DNA of 64,000 nt, from assembly GCF_003026215.1 (NCBI RefSeq), contig NZ_PYOC01000004.1, positions 186,001 through 250,000 on the forward strand, given 5' to 3'. This DNA comes from Photobacterium indicum (lineage in GTDB: Bacteria; Pseudomonadota; Gammaproteobacteria; Enterobacterales; Vibrionaceae). The position numbers and the translations under genes are program-made. The notes under the pieces were generated by a model that was given only the letters and a program-made list of their open reading frames with translations, ran no database searches and had not been told where the DNA came from. Below, one piece after another: positions 1 to 9,382 of the stretch. Each line of letters starts with the position of its first letter. Within the stretch, counting starts at the first letter, position 1.

Positions 1-368
1 AAACCATCAGAGGGCTTATCGAGACGACCAATCGGGAAAATACGTTTACGGTGGCCAATAAAGTCCACAATGTTATCTTTAACATGACGCTCTGTTGTAC
101 ACGTTACCCCTGTCGGCTTATTCAGCGCGATATAGATTGGGCGCTCTTTCGCACGTAACGGTTTATCATCAACCAGTACTTCGTCATCTGGCATCACTTT
201 AGTGCCCATCTCTGGCTGCGTACCATTAATGGTTACTCTTCCCTGATCAATTAGCTTGTCCGCCTCACGGCGTGAGCAATAGCCTGTATCACTGATGAAT
301 TTATTTAATCGAACTGGCTTGCTTTGTGTTTCAAGCTGGTCTTTATTGTCAGACTGATTTTGTGGCAT
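1..368 (-). CDS. rluF: 23S rRNA pseudouridine synthase RluF (5' part, cut by window start)
   Basis: Only the first 122 codons lie in the window; the gene runs off at base 1. The translation opens with a short polar N-terminus and an S4 RNA-binding domain (about residues 18-65, including KFISDTGYCSRREADKLI), then the start of the catalytic domain with ALNKPTG and the active-site strand GRLDKPSDG, whose Asp is the catalytic residue of the RsuA/RluB/RluE/RluF family. The segment KDNIVDFIGHRKRIFPIGRL matches RluF, which modifies U2604 of 23S rRNA, better than RluB or RsuA. The ATG at 366-368 is the first in-frame start consistent with the family. The full length and C-terminus cannot be judged here. 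Confidence 0.85.
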   Translation of the reverse strand, partial: MPQNQSDNKDQLETQSKPVRLNKFISDTGYCSRREADKLIDQGRVTINGTQPEMGTKVMPDDEVLVDDKPLRAKERPIYIALNKPTGVTCTTERHVKDNIVDFIGHRKRIFPIGRLDKPSDG

Positions 369-568
369 GGGATTCTTCTTTCGTAAGCGTTTCGCAACGC
401 GATCAAGGGTGATGTTTTCTGTATCTATAATACAAGCGTGATTTTACCTGAATCTCGACAAAACAGAACACTCTAATTATACCTATGAATGAAAAATCAC
501 GCAGAATGCGATTTAATGAGTAAGAGAATCAATACAACCAAGCGGTTATTATTAGCCCCTCACCCAAG

Positions 569-597
569 AAAAAACCGCCAAATATCGGCGGTTTTTA
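569..597 (-). terminator. Rho-independent terminator of the RND efflux operon
   Basis: A 9-bp perfect stem (AAAACCGCC at 571-579, GGCGGTTTT at 587-595) with a 7-nt loop is flanked by an A-run on the left and a T-run on the right, so it can work in both directions. It lies about 30 bases beyond the stop codon of the RND gene on the minus strand. Confidence 0.8.
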
Positions 598-627
598 TTT
601 AATGTACGAGCACTTTCGATTAATTAC

Positions 628-3600
628 CTATGAGTTGGGCGGTAATTCACCGTGTGTACTTCGGCCGACATAATCTTGCTGCATTGCTTTTTCCAGCTGA
701 GCGGCAACATGACCAGGTGAGGTTGTTTTTGAGCATAACAAACGGTACATCGCAGGGATAACTAATAGCGTTACCAATGTGGCAAATGCCATACCAAAGA
801 ACACCACAGTACCTACAGCCATACGGCTTTCAGAACCCGCGCCTGTCGACATGATAAGTGGAATAGCACCAAACAAGGTCGTAAATGCCGTCATCAGAAT
901 AGGACGTAAACGTCGTACTGATGCATCCACAATCGCTTGCTCAAACTCAATGCCTTTGTCACGTAACTGGTTAGCAAATTCGACAATTAGAATACCGTTT
1001 TTGGTTACCATCCCAATCAACATGATCATGCCTATCTGGCTATAAATATTAAGCCCTTGCCCCATTATCCATAATCCTGCCATGCCGCCAAAGATCCCCA
1101 TCGGCACCGTTAGCATCACAACAAGAGGGTTAATAAAGCTTTCAAACTGGGCAGCCAATACCAAATACGCAATCAGTAATGCCAAACCAAAGACCATAAA
1201 GATATCACTTTGATTTTCACGGAAATCTTTCGATTCACCTGAATAGTTAATCGTGATATCACTCGGTAAAATATCAATCGCTTGTTGATCAAGAAAATCG
1301 AGAGCATTTCCTAAGGTATAACCATCATTCAGGTTACCTTTCAGCGTGATCGACTTTTGCTTATCTGTATGACTGAGGCGTTGCGGTGACGCGACTTCCT
1401 CAATTTTAGTCACGGTATCTAGCGTAACTAACTGACCCACCTTTGAGCGCAGATAAATTTGGCTAAGATCGGCTGAACTATTAAAACTGTTTTCATCACC
1501 ACGAAGGTAAACGTCATATTCCTCGCCACGATCAACGTATGTAGTTTCACTACGCCCTCCCAGCATAATCTCTAAGGTTTCAGCAATATCTGTCGCCGGA
1601 ATACCCAATTCAGCTGCTCGTTGACGGTTCACCGTCACCACCAATTCTGGCGTGGTTTCCGCGTAATCGAGATCAATGCCATTCATTATTGGGCTATCTT
1701 CGGCAATAGCTTGAAGTTTAGTGGCCCATTGGAAAAGTTCTTCATAATCAGAGCCCCCCAATACAAATTGGATAGGCTCAGAAGAACCACCACGGAAACC
1801 TGGCATCATAGGGCGTACCCAAACATCGGGAATACCTTGTAATGCTTTGCTGATCTGCCCTAGCGCTTGTTGAGCTGTCACATCACGATCAGCCCAATCT
1901 TCAAGCTGCATGATGACAAAGCCAGTCTGATCGCCCGCTCGCCCACCAAAAGCCGGGGTTTGAATACTCACCGATTTCAGCATGCCTTTACCTAACATGG
2001 GCAGTAAACGTTGCTCCACTTCGTCCATATTACCAATCATACGGTTATAACTGGTGCCTTCCGCCCCTTTAACGAAGGCAAACAGCACACCGCGATCTTC
2101 TTGGGGTGCTAATTGCGCGGGTATAATTTGCATCAAGCCATAGCTCGCCGCTATGCACCCAGCAACAATAAACGGGGCAAAGTAACGGCGTTTTACGGCC
2201 ATAGCCACCACATTACGGTAACCATTTTCAAGTTTGCTAAACTGGCTATCAATCCACAGATTAAATTTGCCGGGTTTCACATTGGCTTTTAGCATTTTAC
2301 TGCCCAATACAGGGGTCAGTGTTAACGCAATAATGGATGAGAAAATGACCGACATCGCTAGCAACACAGAGAACTCAGTAAACAGACGCCCAACCATGCC
2401 TTCCATAAAGGAAATAGGTAAGAAAACCATTACCAATACCGCAGTGGTTGCCACTACAGCAAAACCAACTTCACGTGTCCCTTTATAAGCCGCAAGTAAT
2501 GGTGATTCCCCTTTTTCTAGGTGGTGGAACATATTTTCAACCACCACAATGGCATCATCGACCACCAAACCAATAGATAGAATCAATGCCATCAAGGTTA
2601 ATAGATTGATCGAAAAACCCAAAAAGTACGCTGAAATAAAAGCTGAAATTAAAGAGACAGGTACGGTTACCGCAGGGATCAAGGTCGCTCTTGCTTGACC
2701 TATAAAAATGTACAAGACCAAAATCACCAATGCGCCAGTGATCAATAGAGTGCTATACACTTCTGAAATAGAGCGATCGATAAAGACTGTTGCATCATAA
2801 TCGACGGCTAATGTTGTACCAGCAGGAATGAATTGCTGCATCCGATCCACTTCAGCGTGCACGTCTTTGGCGACATTCAAAGGGTTCGCATCAGACATGG
2901 TTACGATGCCTAAACTTAAGTTCGCAACACCATTACTTTTAAAGGTGGAATTTTCATTCTCAGCGCCAACATCAATATCGGCAACATCTTTCAAATAAAC
3001 CGGAGTACCGTCATCAGCCGTTCGTACTACCAAGTAATCAAAATCTTCAGGTGAAAGATATAAACGCGCCGTTCTAACCGACATGACTGTCGCATCATTT
3101 CGGACTTCACCGCCCGGCAGTTCAATGTTTTCATCTTGAAGTGTATCGACAATGTCTTTGGTGGTAACCCCACGCCCTGCCATTAATGCTGGTTTTAGCT
3201 TAACGTACATGACTTTGTATAAAGCACCCGATAAACTTACCGAACTCACACCATCAATTAAGCTAAAGCGATCTTCCAATACCCGTTGGGCGTAATCAGT
3301 CAGCTGAGTCCGATCCATCTCAGAAGAGGTCAGATTGATATAGATCGCAGGCTCACCCGAACCATTATCTTTCGACACAACAGGATCATCAGCTTCATCC
3401 GGTAGACGACGATTAGCACGTGCTACCGCATCACGAATATCACTCACCCCTTCGGTTAAATCCCAGTCCATTGAAAATTCAACAGTAATACGGGACATAC
3501 CATTTCGGGTCACCGACGTAATATTATCAATACCACTAATACCAGACAGTTCATCTTCAATTGGGCTGGTCACCTGGCTTTCCATGACCGTTGCCGATGC

Positions 3601-3759
3601 CCCGCTGTAGTTAGTCATTACCGTAACGACAGGATTTTCTACATCGGGCATTTCACGCACAGCCAGCTTAGAAAAAGAGACCATACCAAAAACACATAAT
3701 AGTAAGCTCAGTACTATTGCGACCACAGGGCGTTTAACAGAGACATCAGATAACCACAT
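628..3759 (-). CDS. RND-type multidrug efflux permease (HAE1 family, AcrB-like)
   Basis: This 1043-residue protein has the normal length of an AcrB/MexB-type inner-membrane proton/drug antiporter. TM1 is at about residues 10-30. Large periplasmic loops follow TM1 and TM7. TM4 carries GLVVDDAIVVVEN with the proton-relay Asp pair at D401-D402 (AcrB D407/D408), and the TM10 region has GMVTKNGILIVEF with the conserved Lys. Its ATG overlaps the stop codon of the upstream membrane-fusion gene (TAATG), so translation is likely coupled. No outer-membrane factor gene follows, so a TolC encoded elsewhere must complete the pump. The substrate cannot be read from sequence; several Vibrio RND pumps (Vex/Vme) are similar, so no symbol is given. 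Confidence 0.93.
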   Translation of the reverse strand: MWLSDVSVKRPVVAIVLSLLLCVFGMVSFSKLAVREMPDVENPVVTVMTNYSGASATVMESQVTSPIEDELSGISGIDNITSVTRNGMSRITVEFSMDWDLTEGVSDIRDAVARANRRLPDEADDPVVSKDNGSGEPAIYINLTSSEMDRTQLTDYAQRVLEDRFSLIDGVSSVSLSGALYKVMYVKLKPALMAGRGVTTKDIVDTLQDENIELPGGEVRNDATVMSVRTARLYLSPEDFDYLVVRTADDGTPVYLKDVADIDVGAENENSTFKSNGVANLSLGIVTMSDANPLNVAKDVHAEVDRMQQFIPAGTTLAVDYDATVFIDRSISEVYSTLLITGALVILVLYIFIGQARATLIPAVTVPVSLISAFISAYFLGFSINLLTLMALILSIGLVVDDAIVVVENMFHHLEKGESPLLAAYKGTREVGFAVVATTAVLVMVFLPISFMEGMVGRLFTEFSVLLAMSVIFSSIIALTLTPVLGSKMLKANVKPGKFNLWIDSQFSKLENGYRNVVAMAVKRRYFAPFIVAGCIAASYGLMQIIPAQLAPQEDRGVLFAFVKGAEGTSYNRMIGNMDEVEQRLLPMLGKGMLKSVSIQTPAFGGRAGDQTGFVIMQLEDWADRDVTAQQALGQISKALQGIPDVWVRPMMPGFRGGSSEPIQFVLGGSDYEELFQWATKLQAIAEDSPIMNGIDLDYAETTPELVVTVNRQRAAELGIPATDIAETLEIMLGGRSETTYVDRGEEYDVYLRGDENSFNSSADLSQIYLRSKVGQLVTLDTVTKIEEVASPQRLSHTDKQKSITLKGNLNDGYTLGNALDFLDQQAIDILPSDITINYSGESKDFRENQSDIFMVFGLALLIAYLVLAAQFESFINPLVVMLTVPMGIFGGMAGLWIMGQGLNIYSQIGMIMLIGMVTKNGILIVEFANQLRDKGIEFEQAIVDASVRRLRPILMTAFTTLFGAIPLIMSTGAGSESRMAVGTVVFFGMAFATLVTLLVIPAMYRLLCSKTTSPGHVAAQLEKAMQQDYVGRSTHGELPPNS

Positions 3760-4868
3760 TAGACATCAGTCTCCGCTGTTAGGGGCAAGCTTTGGGGCTT
3801 TTTTGCGGTTAAATCATCCACTTTCAAACCGTCACGCATATTCACTAAACCTTGCACTACGATACGGTCACCAACCTCGATACCCGATTCAATCACCACT
3901 TCATTATCGATACGTGCACCCAATATGACCTCGGTACGTGTAGCAATGCTTTCATTATTCACTAAATAGACAAAACGTTTAGTGCCTGAATATTCCAATG
4001 CTTGTACCGGAATAATTGCCGCTTCTTGTGGCACAAAGCCAATCGTTGCTGCCATTAACATACCCGGTTTTAAGAATCCGGCTTGGTTATCAAATAACAC
4101 GCGTACTTTAATGTTAAGTGAATCCGTTTGTACGCGAGAATCAATGGCTTGAATTTCACCATTAAATGTCTTGCCAGCCCATGCTTGGTTGGTCGCGCTC
4201 ACTTTCATACCAGCCGACAAAAATGATAAGTACTGCTCAGGAACCTGAATATCAAGGCGCATACCTGATAAATCATCAAGCGTGAAAAGCTCACCACCCA
4301 TAGTCACCATATGGCCCACACTGTAATCAATTAAACCAACCGTGCCATCAAACGGGGCACGAATGGCATAATCACTCAATGCCGCTTGCGCCGCTTTTAA
4401 TCGGGCTTCTGCTATATTCACGCTGGCCTGCATCGCATCTAGTTCAGTTTGGGTAATTGCACCGCGATTTACCAAACGTTCGAATTCTTTATATTTGCGT
4501 CTTTCATCATTGAGATAAGCTTGTGCTTCATCCAATGCCGCCTCTGCTTTGGCATCATCAAGCTGGACCAGCAAATCACCTTTTTCCACTTTACTGTTCA
4601 CTCGAACAGGAATCGCATCAATTTTAGCCGCGACTTCTGTCGCAATATACACAGAGCGCTCAGCCTCTAACTTACCAATTAAAGAAAGCGATTGAGCTAT
4701 AGGATGAGAAGAGACCTCACCGGTTGTCACCGCAATAACGCGTGCTGACCCAGCTTTTTGTTCTGCAGCGTGAGCAGTGCCTTGAGAAAAGACACCATTT
4801 TGAATAGAGAAAATCCCACTGCCAGTCAACGCTGCAGTAACTAGAACAGCAACAACTATTTTTTTCAT
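3759..4868 (-). CDS. RND efflux periplasmic adaptor (membrane fusion protein, AcrA/HlyD family)
   Basis: The 369-residue adaptor links the RND permease to an outer-membrane channel. It starts with a signal/anchor helix (KKIVVAVLVTAALTG) and has no lipobox cysteine, so it is probably not a lipoprotein. A first lipoyl half (ATEVAAKIDAIPV, about residues 70-105) is followed by an alpha-helical hairpin (EAQAYLNDERRKY through AEARLKAAQAAL), the second lipoyl half (YAIRAPFDGTVG) and the beta-barrel and membrane-proximal domains. The open frame extends upstream to an ATG at 4961, but that adds 31 residues in front of the signal helix, so the ATG at 4868 is preferred. The gene is the first of a two-gene operon and overlaps the permease start by one base. 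Confidence 0.9.
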   Translation of the reverse strand: MKKIVVAVLVTAALTGSGIFSIQNGVFSQGTAHAAEQKAGSARVIAVTTGEVSSHPIAQSLSLIGKLEAERSVYIATEVAAKIDAIPVRVNSKVEKGDLLVQLDDAKAEAALDEAQAYLNDERRKYKEFERLVNRGAITQTELDAMQASVNIAEARLKAAQAALSDYAIRAPFDGTVGLIDYSVGHMVTMGGELFTLDDLSGMRLDIQVPEQYLSFLSAGMKVSATNQAWAGKTFNGEIQAIDSRVQTDSLNIKVRVLFDNQAGFLKPGMLMAATIGFVPQEAAIIPVQALEYSGTKRFVYLVNNESIATRTEVILGARIDNEVVIESGIEVGDRIVVQGLVNMRDGLKVDDLTAKKPQSLPLTAETDV

Positions 4869-5016
4869 GCTAAAACCACTAATAAAGGACTGACTAAATG
4901 ATATCTGAACCGATGCTGAAAGAGGGTAAAGAAGTGTAAAGTTAAGCAATAAACAGTACATCTCCGCCTATATGATGAAAAATTCAGCAAGCGCACAAAA
5001 TTTATAAGGAAAAAGG

Positions 5017-5044
5017 TTTACAGGGTCTAAATGTTTGTTATTAT
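5017..5044 (+). promoter_or_regulatory. Stable-RNA-type promoter of the tRNA-Tyr array
   Basis: TTTACA (5017-5022), a 16-base spacer and TATTAT (5039-5044) form a sigma-70 promoter just upstream of the first tRNA. The GC-rich discriminator CCGCTCCGC directly after the -10 is typical of stringently controlled rRNA and tRNA promoters. No comparable promoter was seen in the later spacers, so the seven genes are probably one transcript. Confidence 0.7.
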
Positions 5045-5059
5045 CCGCTCCGCACTTGT

Positions 5060-5144
<85 letters not shown>

Positions 5145-5258
5145 TTATTTAGAAAATGGTTATTACAATCTTAACCACAAGGTTGATAAAGATAACGGTT
5201 TTCATCGCAAACTGCTTATTGAAAGATAGTTTGTAAAAAACAAGTAGAAAAATCCCGT

Positions 5259-5343
5259 GGAGGGATTCCCGAGTGGCCAAAGGGATCAGATTGTAAATCT
5301 GACGGCTCCGCCTTCGAAGGTTCGAATCCTTCTCCCTCCACCA
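5259..5343 (+). tRNA. tRNA-Tyr (GTA), copy 2
   Basis: The acceptor stem GGAGGGA pairs with TCCCTCC, the anticodon is GTA, and the long variable arm and CCA are present. It is identical to copies 3 to 7 by eye. Confidence 0.98.
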
Positions 5344-5487
5344 TCATTTTGAAAATGGTTACCGCAACCTTTGTCACAAGGTTGAACAACGGAATGGTTT
5401 TCATCGCAAACTGCTTACTGAAAGACAGTTTGTAGCACGACAGTTTATGGAAAGCAGCTTGTAAAAATACAAGTAGATAAATCCCGT

Positions 5488-5572
5488 GGAGGGATTCCCG
5501 AGTGGCCAAAGGGATCAGATTGTAAATCTGACGGCTCCGCCTTCGAAGGTTCGAATCCTTCTCCCTCCACCA
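5488..5572 (+). tRNA. tRNA-Tyr (GTA), copy 3
   Basis: An 85-base copy with acceptor stem GGAGGGA/TCCCTCC, anticodon GTA and encoded CCA. The spacer upstream of it is the longest in the array. Confidence 0.98.
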
Positions 5573-5701
5573 TCATTTTGAAAATGGTTACCGCAACCTT
5601 TGTCACAAGGTTGAACAACGAAACGGTTTTCATCGCAAACTGCTTATTGAAAGACAGTTTATAAAAAGCAGCTTGTAAAAATACAAGCAGAAAAATCCCG
5701 T

Positions 5702-5786
5702 GGAGGGATTCCCGAGTGGCCAAAGGGATCAGATTGTAAATCTGACGGCTCCGCCTTCGAAGGTTCGAATCCTTCTCCCTCCACCA
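5702..5786 (+). tRNA. tRNA-Tyr (GTA), copy 4
   Basis: An 85-base copy identical by eye to copy 2, with GTA anticodon and encoded CCA. Confidence 0.98.
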
Positions 5787-5885
5787 TCATTTTGAAAATG
5801 GTTTCGCAACCTTTGTCACAAGGTTGAACAACGAAACGGTTTTCATCGCAAGACCGCTTGTGAAAAACAAGCAGAAAAATCCCGT

Positions 5886-5970
5886 GGAGGGATTCCCGAG
5901 TGGCCAAAGGGATCAGATTGTAAATCTGACGGCTCCGCCTTCGAAGGTTCGAATCCTTCTCCCTCCACCA
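5886..5970 (+). tRNA. tRNA-Tyr (GTA), copy 5
   Basis: An 85-base copy identical by eye to copy 2. It begins the more regular part of the array, with units of about 185 bases. Confidence 0.98.
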
Positions 5971-6070
5971 TCATTTTGAAAATGGTTACCGCAACCTTTG
6001 TCACAAGGTTGAACAACGGAACGGTTTTCATCGCAAGACCGCTTGTGAAAAACAAGTAGAAAAATCCCGT

Positions 6071-6155
6071 GGAGGGATTCCCGAGTGGCCAAAGGGATCA
6101 GATTGTAAATCTGACGGCTCCGCCTTCGAAGGTTCGAATCCTTCTCCCTCCACCA
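6071..6155 (+). tRNA. tRNA-Tyr (GTA), copy 6
   Basis: An 85-base copy identical by eye to copy 2, with GTA anticodon and encoded CCA. Confidence 0.98.
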
Positions 6156-6256
6156 TCATTTTGAAAATGGCTTCGCAACCTTCTGTCACGAGGTTGAACA
6201 ACGAAACGGTTTTCATCGCAAGACCGCTTGTTGACAAACAAGCAGACAAATCCCGT

Positions 6257-6341
6257 GGAGGGATTCCCGAGTGGCCAAAGGGATCAGATTGTAAATCTGA
6301 CGGCTCCGCCTTCGAAGGTTCGAATCCTTCTCCCTCCACCA
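6257..6341 (+). tRNA. tRNA-Tyr (GTA), copy 7
   Basis: The last copy of the array, identical by eye to copy 2. It is followed within seven bases by a strong intrinsic terminator. Confidence 0.98.
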
Positions 6342-6347
6342 TCATTC

Positions 6348-6379
6348 AAGCCAGTTGCGCAAGCAGCTGGCTTTTTTTG
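6348..6379 (+). terminator. Rho-independent terminator of the tRNA-Tyr array
   Basis: AAGCCAG (6348-6354) pairs with CTGGCTT (6367-6373). Inside, TGC/GCA extends the stem past one T-G pair around a GCAA loop. A run of seven T follows. It closes the tRNA transcript before the next protein gene. Confidence 0.92.
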
Positions 6380-6481
6380 TGCAAATTTATCACTCTTTTC
6401 GCCTTTTTTTTAGATATGCTTGCCCAAAAAACAGCTAAGATACATAAATACACTTAAGTGCATATTCCACAAAGGACATGT

Positions 6482-8206
6482 ATGCCCGAACAAATGAAGC
6501 GCTTACCAACGATTGATTGGTCAAAACTAAAAATACTGATTGTTGACGATCAGCGTACTGCTGCGGTTTTATTAAAAAGCTTGCTGAAAAACATTGGGAT
6601 ACACACCACCAATATCGATATGGCGTTCAGTTATGAAGAAGCTATTCGTTACTGTCAAAATAATCACTACCAGCTTCTACTAACAGATTATCACTTAAAC
6701 AAAGCCCTCAATGGTAACGAACTCACGACATTACTGCGCCAAAAGAAACTCTTATCTTCCGACTGCGGTATTCTCGTTCTCTCTGGTGACCATTCTAGGG
6801 AAGTCATTTTAACGACACTCAGTATTGAACCAGATAGCTTTCTTTCTAAACCCATTACGATATCTGGTCTAAAGCAAAAACTGGAAGAAATCTGTAATGA
6901 TTGTGCTCAACGTAAACCCATTTACGCTGCACTTGAAAATAATGATATTCCACTCGCCATTCGTATTGCCAAGCAACAACTGAGTGAGTATGGTCATCAT
7001 CATAAAGTTGAAGGATTATTACTCGATCTGCTAATCGAACAAAAGGATTGGGAGCAAGTTAAACGACTGACAAGATTGCTGATAACACAAAATCCAACCC
7101 ATAAAATCAGTCTCGTTGATGCACGTATTAGTCACCATGAAGGAGATATCAATACTGCAATCCACAAGCTACAACAGCTAGTCGCACGCTCTCCACTCTA
7201 TGTCGATGCCTATGACTTTCTTTCACTATATCAGGAAGAAAATAAGCAATATCACGATGCTCTTAGCAGTGCTAAACAGGCCTTAAACTATACACCCAGT
7301 GTAACTCATCGCGTCTTGCTAGTTGCTCAGCTCGCAGCCAACCTTAATGACTCTGAGAGTTTGATAAAAGCCGGGAAAGTACTGGCATCTCATCTGCCCA
7401 TTATTGATGTTTCTTGGGTAACCCGTTTGGCTGAATTTACCGCCATTTTTGAGCAACTGTACTTTGCTCAAACCTCACACCGTCTACAACGACAACTCAT
7501 TCAACAACTCAAAGGTATTCATCAACTGGCTATCAACCGATTATTACCCATACAACAACCCTTCTTAACGCTCTATGGTCAGATAACGCTGGCACGCTTT
7601 TCGTTAGCTAACGATCAACCTTTAAAAGCTAAGCGCCGACTGATGGTTAGCTTATCAGCACATTTTGACGCTATCGCAAAGCTGCCTTCTGTAATATTAA
7701 TCGAAATATTGCCAGCATTGTTCCACCTTGGTGAGGCACAGCTAATTTTTGATATTTACCAAGTATTTAAACAACGTGACCGTATTGATGGGCATAGCCA
7801 AAACCGACTTACAGAACTCAAGAAAAATACCACGTCGATTAATAGTATCCAGGCCTTGATGATTGACTTGAAAGAAGCAAAAATGCTATTAGAACAAGAT
7901 CACATTGCAGATCTTGTGACTTTGCAGCATTACAATGACATCATCAGCCGCTATCCACTCTGTAGCGAAGCTCACCTTGGGCGCCTACAAAGCCTTTATC
8001 AATTAAACCTTTATGATCAAGACAAGATCAAAGAAAGTATAAAGGCGATTAATATGATGCCACTGCCTAGTGTTCTTACAGAATGGCGAAACAATATATT
8101 TCAATGCTTATTGATAAAAATGACAAAAACGCAACATAACATCACCATTGATCCTTACCTGCGTCGTTACCACAGTAAAAATACCGTCACCACTTTTATC
8201 TCTTGA
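6482..8206 (+). CDS. VieB-like response regulator: receiver domain plus helical/TPR-like repeats (orphan)
   Basis: The protein has 574 residues counted from the ATG at 6482, which has AAAGGA five bases upstream. An in-frame ATG at 6458 has no such site. Residues 16-130 form a receiver domain: ILIVDDQ with the acidic pair D22-D23, the phospho-acceptor D69 in LLLTDYHL, and K123 in FLSKPI. The remaining 440 residues are Leu/Gln-rich helices with TPR-like spacing (for example GDINTAIHKLQQLVARSPLYVDAYDFLSLYQEENKQYHDAL split over two repeats) and no DNA-binding or enzymatic motif. The architecture matches V. cholerae VieB, an auxiliary protein that dampens the VieS-VieA relay, and a second such protein is encoded at 37746. 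No histidine kinase gene is adjacent, so its partner is unknown. Confidence 0.8.
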   Translation: MPEQMKRLPTIDWSKLKILIVDDQRTAAVLLKSLLKNIGIHTTNIDMAFSYEEAIRYCQNNHYQLLLTDYHLNKALNGNELTTLLRQKKLLSSDCGILVLSGDHSREVILTTLSIEPDSFLSKPITISGLKQKLEEICNDCAQRKPIYAALENNDIPLAIRIAKQQLSEYGHHHKVEGLLLDLLIEQKDWEQVKRLTRLLITQNPTHKISLVDARISHHEGDINTAIHKLQQLVARSPLYVDAYDFLSLYQEENKQYHDALSSAKQALNYTPSVTHRVLLVAQLAANLNDSESLIKAGKVLASHLPIIDVSWVTRLAEFTAIFEQLYFAQTSHRLQRQLIQQLKGIHQLAINRLLPIQQPFLTLYGQITLARFSLANDQPLKAKRRLMVSLSAHFDAIAKLPSVILIEILPALFHLGEAQLIFDIYQVFKQRDRIDGHSQNRLTELKKNTTSINSIQALMIDLKEAKMLLEQDHIADLVTLQHYNDIISRYPLCSEAHLGRLQSLYQLNLYDQDKIKESIKAINMMPLPSVLTEWRNNIFQCLLIKMTKTQHNITIDPYLRRYHSKNTVTTFIS

Positions 8207-8253
8207 TCTGCAAGCTTGCACTTATTACAAAAAACAAGCTCACAACATTGATA

Positions 8254-9216
8254 TTAAATAGCATCCCGACCATGAAACGTAATAAGATCGAGTGCTGGTC
8301 CCATAGGGACAATACCCGTTGGGTTAATCATGGTATGACTAAAATAATAATGACGTTTAATATGATAAAAATCGACGGTTTCAGCAATACCTGTAAATTG
8401 GTATAACTCCTTCATATAACCTTGAATATGAGGGTATTCCGCAATACGTTTTAAGTTACATTTAAAATGCCCAACATAAACAGCATCAAAACGGATTAAG
8501 GTCGTGAATAAACGCCAATCAGCTTCAGTTAATTGCTCTCCGGCTAAATAACGATTTGTCGCTAAATGTGCATCTACGGTATCAAGGGCTGAAAACAGCT
8601 CAGAAAAAGCATCTTCATACGCTTCTTGGGTGGTCGCAAAACCACAACGGTATACCCCATTATTAATGGCAGGGTAAATATAATCATTCCATTGCTCGAT
8701 AACAGGATGGAGTGCTTGCGGGTAATAATCATCATGATTACCCGTTAAATCATTAAACGCAGTATTAAACATTCGGATAATTTCTGACGATTCATTGCTC
8801 ACAATTGTTTGTGTCTGCTTATCCCATAATACAGGCACAGTCACACGCCCCGAATAATCCGGCTTTGCTTGGGTATATACCTGATGCATGAAATTGAAAC
8901 CGTAAAGGGGTTCAGGTTCATCAAATACCCAGCCTTTTTCTAACATGTCTGCACTGACAACCGTCACATCAATATGAGGGGTTAATCCTTTTAACTGACG
9001 AAAGATAAGTGTGCGATGAGCCCAAGGGCAAGCCAAAGACACATACAAATGATAGCGTCCAGATTCAGCTTTAAAGCCTTGTTGACCATCAGGGCCATTC
9101 TCTCCATTTGGCGTTAACCAGTGACGAAAACCTGCTTCTTCACGAACAAATTTGCCATCGCTTGTATCTGTTTCGTACCACACATCGTGCCATACACCTT
9201 TAACTAATTTACCCAT
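8254..9216 (-). CDS. yqjG: Glutathionyl-hydroquinone reductase (YqjG/Xi-class GST)
   Basis: A 320-residue cytosolic enzyme that reduces glutathionyl-hydroquinones to hydroquinones with glutathione. The N-terminal thioredoxin-like domain has the family motif ACPWAHR with the catalytic cysteine at C63, the position found in E. coli YqjG. The stretch NESSEIIRMFNTAF is the usual glutathione-site motif, and the all-helical GST C-domain carries QLTEADWRLFTTLIRFD. The gene is alone and convergent with the VieB-like gene. The minus-strand start has GGGGGGGTC directly upstream, a purine-rich site. Confidence 0.93.
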   Translation of the reverse strand: MGKLVKGVWHDVWYETDTSDGKFVREEAGFRHWLTPNGENGPDGQQGFKAESGRYHLYVSLACPWAHRTLIFRQLKGLTPHIDVTVVSADMLEKGWVFDEPEPLYGFNFMHQVYTQAKPDYSGRVTVPVLWDKQTQTIVSNESSEIIRMFNTAFNDLTGNHDDYYPQALHPVIEQWNDYIYPAINNGVYRCGFATTQEAYEDAFSELFSALDTVDAHLATNRYLAGEQLTEADWRLFTTLIRFDAVYVGHFKCNLKRIAEYPHIQGYMKELYQFTGIAETVDFYHIKRHYYFSHTMINPTGIVPMGPALDLITFHGRDAI

Positions 9217-9382
9217 GACCCCCCCCTTAACTCAAAAAACGTTCAATTAGAGTATATGTGGATTTATCAACAAGATCGGCAGTGATGAATTGATGGTGAT
9301 GGTTGAATTTTTTGAATAAGCTGACGGCAGACTCGATGCCGCTGTACGTTAAGGCCATCAATAGTTAGAAGTAATATAGTCG

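Noticed and set aside
4868-4961. Longer start for the membrane fusion protein at 4961
   Set aside because: It would put 31 residues before an otherwise normal signal/anchor helix, and the purine-rich stretch lies too close to that ATG to act as a ribosome site.
5216-6345. Five overlapping minus-strand open frames, each containing EGEGFEPSKAEPSDLQS
   Set aside because: They are the antisense translation of the tRNA-Tyr genes and spacers. Similar frames are often misannotated as hypothetical proteins.
6161-6457. Plus-strand open frames across the last tRNA and terminator
   Set aside because: They read through a tRNA and an intrinsic terminator and have no ribosome site or family resemblance.
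8203-8406. Plus-strand 67-residue frame behind the VieB-like gene
   Set aside because: It lies mostly antisense to yqjG and has no supporting features.
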